NCBI GenBank assembly: GCA_006538405.1
Contig: BJKQ01000002.1
Location: 310,001 to 374,000 of the forward strand
DNA length: 64,000 nt
Source of the DNA: Hansfordia pulvinata
Taxonomy: Eukaryota > Ascomycota > Sordariomycetes > Xylariales
Direction: 5' to 3'
A program made the position numbers and the translations under genes. Under the pieces are notes generated by a model. That model worked only from the letters and a program-made list of their open reading frames with translations, did no database searches and was not told where the DNA came from. The number at the start of each line of letters is the position of its first letter. Within the stretch, counting starts at the first letter, position 1. This document shows, in pieces, positions 57,416 through 64,000 of the stretch.

Positions 57416-58929
57416 GGTCAATGAGGTGGACGGCGTCGGTGGCCGACCAACCAAAGGAGGGAAGCTCGCTCGCTCGCTCGCGGTGTGGGGGGGCAAATTC
57501 AATCAGATCACGTCAGGGCAGGTCAGGACAGGAAGGCGAGTCGTCGTGGGTCGTGGCGGCGTGTCGAGGGAAGCGAAATTTGGGTTCGTGTCGTGTAAAG
57601 CGAAAGAGGCAATCAACTCGTGCGAGGGCATCGACAAAAGAAAAGAGCCGTCGGCATTATGCGCGGGAACGAAGAGGGCGGATCGAGTGGATGATGGCGC
57701 CGTGCAGAGCCAAGCCTAGTTGCCAGTTTGGGGGGCCCCCGGTTCCTTGTCGTGTCTGGTTGCTCTCTGTGTGTCTCCGCTCCACTATATCTCCTCTGGC
57801 TGGTGATAAGATGCAATATGAGCGGCTTGTCTGGGGCTGGGTTCCGTCCAAACAGGGGGGCAGGAGGGACAAGGCTCTCGTCCCAGGCGGCCGGGTGTCA
57901 AGTCAGGGGGCGGACGCGAGAACCGATGCGATCCGCCAGTCAATTCAGTGCGTCTGCGACCAGGGACCGCGCTGCCAAAATCCGAAATGAACAAAGCAGC
58001 AACGAGCTGGGGGTTTATGAGAAGAGAAATGACAAGCAGCAAGGGGGGAATGCCCAGATGAGTGAGAAGGCGAGACAGGGTCGGAGATCCTGGCGTCTTT
58101 CGTGTTCCCCGCCACGCACACAGCGCAATGCTGGCTCCCTGTTCCTCACCAGGTCGGCCAGGTCGGGTCAGGTCAGGTCAGGTGAGATGCGGACGGCTTG
58201 GTTGGCCAGTGGGATTCCCCAGACAGCCGCGGAGGTCCAGATGCCGAGTTGTCCTGCAGCAGTGCGCGCCCGAGGCTTAGGAGACTTGGGGGCGCAGGGT
58301 ATGGCCGTCTAGCCGAGGCAGTTTTGGATTGGCGGGCAAGTCGAGGTGAGCGTCGAGGTGAGTCTAGGTGAGGCGAGGCGGCGTATGACTATGGGCGTCG
58401 TCCTCTTCTGCGTGTGTGGCTTGCTGACGCGCTGACCGGGTGTGTGGGTGCGAGTCTCTAATCGTCTGGATGTTCGTCTCGTCATATGTTTGTGTTGACC
58501 GTCGTTTCCTCTCTCTGTCTTTCTGTCTGGCTGGCCGACAGTCTGATCTGGGGTCGGGGTCGGGGTTGTCAGAGACAGGTGATAACGTGGGAGAGGGAGA
58601 GACGCCGGCCCCTGCGCCTGCGCGGCCCTCGCGCGTTAATAATGGACGAGGGCCTACCTTGCTGCTTGCGCACTGCTGCGACTGCCACAATCATCAATGG
58701 CGTACATGAACGGGGCGGGTCTGCAGAGTACGGAGTACGGAGTACATCCATAGAGGCCCTCCTGGATGTTCTGTGCGGGTCTCTCCGGGGCGCGGCACAC
58801 ATTGACCTACACTCCAGTGCTGTCTGTCCACAGGTACCTCCAAAGCTCTTGTACCTCGACCTTGGTACCTGCATGTATGCGTGGGTTCCAAATGGCTGCC
58901 CTGTGACGGCACCGTCCAGTGCAGGTTGC

Positions 58930-61900
58930 TTTCGTACGAGTACGAGTACTCGAACGCCGGCTGCCCCCATCAGCCAACGAGTGAAAGCCCTTCCATGCGC
59001 GAATACACGTACCTAGGTATATACAGTTGAAGTAGGTACGAGTATGTGGTATGTGGGTGAGGCTTCCTGTGCAAGGAGGTACGGATCTACAGTTCCGGGG
59101 GTACGAGTGCTCGATCCAATCTGCACGGGGTAATACGATTTGCAGTGGGCGAGCCAGCCCCGATAATGAGGTTCAAACTGGCCGTGGCCGCGGCCGCACG
59201 AACGAACTGGCGGCCCTCCACTGCTTCCATGGAGGTCTCGCCGTCAAGGTGAGCCCGAGGAGTTTGCAAGTGCATGCTCGTATGTAGGTGCCCGTACGAG
59301 TCGCAGCGGCTTTCGGGGGCACGGGGGTTGCGCAGTGGAAAGGTCCCGGACCCCGTGCCCCTGATGAGCGCCTCCAGCCTACGGGCACGAGATTTGCGGG
59401 TCTACGGAGACGTAGATCGTCGACTTGGCAGCCAATAGATACTCGTGAGCCGCCTGGGCCTGAGGCGTTGTCCCTTCTCCGTACGGGTACCGTCAAAGTA
59501 TCGACAGCCCGCACTGCCATTCATCGCATCCAATGTGCACACAACTAAGAGTACCTACACCTGGCAGGACTGCCAATGGATGGACGTAAATTTTACTCAG
59601 GCGCCTTCAGCACCAACCGACGGCGAATCTCTCGTGCCAGCCAGAGCCAGCCAGCCAGCCAGCCAGCCATAGATGGGTCAACTTATTTGTGTCCACGAGT
59701 TTTCCCCATTGTGAGATACGAGTATGTACAGAGGGGAGCCCCGCCCATTGGCAGCGCGAGGCTTCCCCGCCTTGAGGACAGGACCTCACAATGTCCCGGG
59801 CAGGGAACGAGGGCCGCGGGGGCCGCGGGGGCAATCCGGATATCGGGTACGGGTACCTCAGCTAGCACGAAAAGTGCGCTCTGGTACAAGTACTTGGGTC
59901 AGGTCGATAGGGTTATCAGGCCTGGGGACCCTCCCTTGTCAAGACGTCAAAAGACTCACGACCACCACTTTGCTAGGAATCCCTCTTCGGAACCGTCTTT
60001 CTTCTGATTCTTTTCCCATGAGAGCAGGAGAACCTGCCTGCCGGTTCAGGTTCTGACTTGCCCCAGAGCAGCTTTGCCCCCTCTCCCCCCCCTTCTCGGC
60101 CGTAAGCCCGTGCTAACTACAAAGACAATTAGTGAGGGTTCGAAAGAGAAAACGAGCGCCTTTTGCCTCTTGTGAATTTAGCCCCAAGGGGTCCGAGAGC
60201 AGGATCGTGAGAGACTACCTAGCCAGTCAGTCGGTTTGTACGCGCGCGCGCGCCGCCTGGCCACACAAAAGCCGAGCCTGCCTGCGCGTGGGCTGCTGGC
60301 GGCGGGGTGGATCGCCGAGCACTCACTCTGGGACGAGTGCTCGTGCTCGTCGACACGAGTAAAGACGAGCGGAGACGAGTACTTGCTGTTCCCCGGTGGA
60401 AGGCGACATAGGTTCCCGGCTCCGGTTCGTTCTGGCCTCTTCACCGGACGCACGCTACATGGCGTGCAGGCTGCAGTGGCACATGTCCGCCCAGGCAGGT
60501 CCCAGGTGAATATCGCGATGTGTACGGGTACTCGTAACGTAGCCGGGTGGGGTTGGCATTGCTCATTGACAGCCGTATCGACTCGACAGCGAAGGACGGG
60601 TCGCAGAGCCACGAAAAGGGTGGTGAGTGAGCAGTGAAAGAGAGGCGCGCGGGTTGCGGTTTCTCACGCTCACCTGGTGCCGGCGTCTCTTGTTGCTGTG
60701 CGCTCTGCCCCCACGAGTCGTCACCCACCTGGATCGCGTCGATGGCGGCGAGGGTGGCGATAACCCGGAACCCGGCCAGGCGGGCTAGCACAGGTACCAC
60801 CCGTACGCGTAGCAAGCAAGCTGGAGTCCATTGGCGAGGCGCCCTCCCCTCTTGTTATGTACGCGTATCTTGTTTATGAAGGTACTACGACCTAGTTAGT
60901 ACTCGCACGCGTGCTCACGTTGCTCGTTCGATGATCGAACCCGGCTTTTTGGCGCCGCCTCCGCCTCGCCCGATCCGAACAATCTGCCACCGAGCGATCA
61001 CAAATACAACTCGTATGCACGCACGCACGCACGCACGCACGTCGCAGGGAACGCGCATGAGCACAGACTGGCGCGCATCTGGCAGATTCGATCCCATTCA
61101 TTCCCAGTGCTTCCGGCGAGGGATTCGTCGAGCCTAGTACGCCTACGAGTACTAGGTGCCCAGGAGATACGCGTATGAGTGAGTACCTACGGTAGGTACT
61201 CGTGCGGACAAATGCATGGACCTGTTGGTTCATCGAGTTTGCGTGCCCGGCGCCGTCTGGAAGCAGCCCTGCCTGTCATACGGAAACCTGCTGCATCTGC
61301 ACCAACCCTGGAGAGATCGGTGCTGGGAGGTACATGTATGTATGCCAACTGCGTAAGATATGTACTCGTAACACACCTACCTAGGTACCTACCTACGAGT
61401 ACTCGTTCAATGTTCCTACCGCCAAGTGATACATCACCCCCACGATCTCGCAGGCTCTCTCTCCTTTACGGACCTTGAGGCTGCCTGCCATCATGCAGAA
61501 GCCCTCTTCACCCACCCGCCTCGTTCGGGCCGCTCCCACTGCGCAATACTCGTGCGAATATTCGTCAGATCAGATACCAGACGATGCTCGCACCGTGCTC
61601 TGGGTCTGGGGGTTGCCAGCAGACCCTGTGACCCTGTAGTGCCTGTGCCTCTGCCTGTGCCTGTCCCCTCCTCCCCCATACTCTTACGCGTACTCTTAAG
61701 TACTCGTCCCCGTAGTCCTTGGCGGGATGCCAGACTCGGGCTCCACAGACAGACGTGTCCACCAGATAACAGGCACGACGAGGACCGTGAGCGCACTCAT
61801 CACTCATCAGGGCCAGGGCCCCGTGGGCCCCTCCCTCTCTCCACATCTCCCTCCCCCTCGTTCCCACCTGCAACTGAAAAGGCAGGTAATAAGTACTCGT

Positions 61901-62605
61901 GCTCATGACCCAGTACTAAAGAGTGCGGTCCAGTGCTGCCGGGAACGAGGGAAGACGATGAGAAGCGAGATGACACTCTCGCGCCCATCAGGCACTCATT
62001 ATCACCATATTACGAGTACGCACCGCACTCCCACGCGCTCCCGGACCCCCCGGTACGTCATCCGAGCAAGTCTTCCCAGGCGGCGGACTGGCCGCATTGC
62101 CAGTGTTCAGCCCGACTGCGTCATGTAAGGCACGATACCTACGAGCACCACCTGCACATGACGGAGAAGACGAGCATGATCCTGCCAAAAAGGCCAAGGC
62201 CGGGGCCGTACTTGCCCTCCTGCACATTCACAACGAGGCGGATGCTGCGCTGTGCGGCCAGCCCTGGTCTACGAAAGCCACTGACATTCCGGGGTGTACG
62301 AGTAGGGGGGGACGATCCCTGGGCCGGCTTCCCGTCCCCGTCCCCGTCCCCGGCGCGGCGGACAGCACGGTACGGAGTACATAACGTAGAACCCTCCCTG
62401 GTCGGTGTCTTTTGGGCATGCCTTGCTCATGTCTCGAAGGGACAAGGCATGGGCACTGATCAGAAGTGTCAGGGCCATCCCATCCCATGGCGACTAGCCT
62501 TGACGAGCACTCCCAGGGCCTTGCGCCCCGTGAAGCCTCCCCCCCCCCCCTTCTCTCTCTCTCCGCGTACTCGCACGAACACACCTAGACAGGTACGAGT
62601 ACATG
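58930..62605. repeat. Cluster of dispersed TACGAGTA/TACTCGTA motifs
   Basis: The core CGAGTA or its reverse complement, usually extended to TACGAGTA, appears near 58935, 59036, 59717, 60530, 61146, 61368, 61398, 62013, 62299 and 62596, often as overlapping or back-to-back copies (ACGAGTACTCG). It occurs more sparsely elsewhere (36484, 36893, 37313, 48030, 48298, 48429). It is not a tandem array. Confidence 0.75.
59642..59668. repeat. (CCAG)n tetranucleotide tract
   Basis: Six or so CCAG/CAGC units in non-coding DNA; a simple microsatellite. Confidence 0.85.
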
Positions 62606-64000
62606 CATCATCAGAGGAGAGGAGGAGGAGAGAGGCCGTGCGAGGCGGGATCGACACCCTTCCCTGCATGCCCCGGCCGAAACAACAGGGTCCGGCGGCG
62701 GCGCCCAATGGCTTCCTCTTGTCCTCTGCCGGCCGGTGCCGTTCCCTCCCGCGCAGCCGCCATGCTTTGACTTGACACCCACCCATCCACGGGACAGGAA
62801 GAGCAGCGGCGCCGGCAAGCAGACAACCGCCGTCTCAGGGGGCCCTTGACCATAATGTATGTCATCGTCCACAGGCGAGAGAGAGAGAGAGAGAGAGCCA
62901 CGATCGATGCTCCTTCTTCCATTCAGTCTCTCCCGGTGCAGTTGGGAAACCATGTCTCGAACTTAGCCTGGTGCGATGCGGCAAGCAGACACTGCATTCC
63001 AGATAGCGCGCGGTCCAGCCCGCTGGATGAAGAGTGTTCCCTTATTAATCGCTTATGGCTACGCGTATTCCCTTTCCCCCTTTTGGTGTTTGCTCCCACA
63101 CGTCAAAGCACAAAATCCCTCTCCCGAGGGGGGGCGATGGTGCCAACTAGCGCCGGCCGAGAGAGGAGGGGGTTCAGCACAGGGTGCCGTGTGTTTTCGC
63201 TCGTCGGCGCGCGGGGGGGGGGAAGAAAAGGAAAGGAAAGAAAGAAACGCCACACAGCATAGAACGGCACCTATCGTCGTCATCGTCGTCATCGTCCGTG
63301 TCGTATCGTTCGTCCCGGCTTTCGAGCCGATCTGTGCATGCACATATATACTCCGCAGGTATGCAAGCCCGTACCAGTCGGGCAAGAGATGATCTTTTTC
63401 GTGCATGCAAGACGTACATACACAAAGAGAGAGGGGAAGACAGAAAGAAAGAAAGAGAGAGAGAAGATGCTTGTCATGCGGTGCTGGATTCGGTCGGCTT
63501 TCTGTTCCAGGTTTGTGTGTGTGTGTGGGTTAGGTTAGGCGGTGGAGGGAGCATCTAGACTCTGCAAAGACCCCGGGGGTTCCGTGGCAGTGGAGCCGTG
63601 GCTTGAAAAGGGGGGGAAGGTATTGTTTCTCAGCTCACGCTGGACGACACGCGAGTAGATCGTTCTCGAGCCTCCATCCTCACCCTCTCTTTTCTCAGGT
63701 ACTTTTTCTGACTTTGGAGGGGAGGGTTGGGCATGAACACACAGGAATATTGATTGCATCGCGAGGCGGGCTATAGGGCGGACAAGAACAGCATCAACAG
63801 AGGCTGAGAAGGAGTCTTCCCGTGCCAGAACTTGCCTGACCATTCTCTCGAACTGTAAACTCAGGGAAACTATAGACTCATGGAAACTATAGATGTGTCA
63901 CACTACGCTCAATGTCTCTGCTGCTGCTCCTGTTTCTGTATGAGTAAATCCCCTGGTCTTGTCCGTGTTTCCGGAGAAAAGGTGCCGGAAACAATGTCTG

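Larger units (their letters stand above)
57416..64000. other. 6.6-kb gene-poor right end
   Basis: Upstream region of the regulator followed by DNA with no supported gene. It has GGTCA repeats (~58160-58182), (CCAG)n (59642-59668), (GCAC)n (~61017-61040), GA-rich runs (~62877-62898) and many copies of TACGAGTA/TACTCGTA. Frames on both strands lack domains and codon bias. Confidence 0.5.

Noticed and set aside
57070..57990. 306-codon plus-strand frame over the regulator start
   Set aside because: Overlaps the zinc-cluster exon antisense; translation is low-complexity and Arg/Ser-rich.
1..64000. Polyketide synthase, terpene synthase or transposase genes
   Set aside because: No ketosynthase, DDxxD-type or transposase/reverse-transcriptase motifs were seen on either strand.

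Overview
The window is GC-rich DNA from a filamentous ascomycete (Pezizomycotina; Sordariomycetes, perhaps Hypocreales, is an inference from codon bias and intergenic style). Evidence: short GT..AG introns of 49-245 bp, C/G-ending codons, CT-rich leaders, a multimodular NRPS, an ABCC transporter, an RTA1 protein, a fungal P450 and a Zn2Cys6 regulator. No rRNA, tRNA, CRISPR array or recognisable transposon was found.

Layout. (1) 1-15430, minus: a very large NRPS that runs off the left edge, read as a truncated N-terminal C-like region, then A1-T1-E1, C2-A2-T2, C3-A3-T3, C4-A4. (2) 18180-19464, plus: a 2OG-Fe(II) oxygenase divergent from the NRPS. (3) 20375-21364, minus: a protein that looks like two fused NTF2/SnoaL-like halves. 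(4) 24678-29554, minus: an ABCC-type full transporter, divergent from an RTA1-like membrane protein at 31716-32639. (5) An 8.7-kb gene-poor stretch, then a P450 (41304-43134) and a branched-chain-type aminotransferase (45054-46481), both plus. (6) 49623-51338, plus: a G3BP-like NTF2/RRM/RGG protein, clearly housekeeping. (7) A tentative 62-residue spliced gene at 52324-52561 and a Zn2Cys6 regulator at 55296-57415, both minus. (8) 57416-64000: gene-poor DNA rich in a short TACGAGTA/TACTCGTA motif.

Working model. The NRPS order (one epimerase, in module 1 of four) is the order known for the cyclic-tetrapeptide synthetases HTS1 (HC-toxin) and APS1 (apicidin). Those clusters also carry a class IV aminotransferase (TOXF/Aps4), here matched in type by the gene at 45054. 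The oxygenase, P450, double NTF2-like protein, ABCC pump and RTA1 protein would then be tailoring and export or resistance functions. The fatty-acid synthase, racemase and pyrroline reductase of the known clusters are not in the window, so the product class is a hypothesis.

Quality note. The NRPS (three sites), aminotransferase (two) and P450 (one) each need single missing bases restored to keep frame. Five of the six sites are G or C homopolymers. With exactly these changes every exon phase closes. Uncorrected sequencing error is more likely than pseudogenes, though decay is not excluded.
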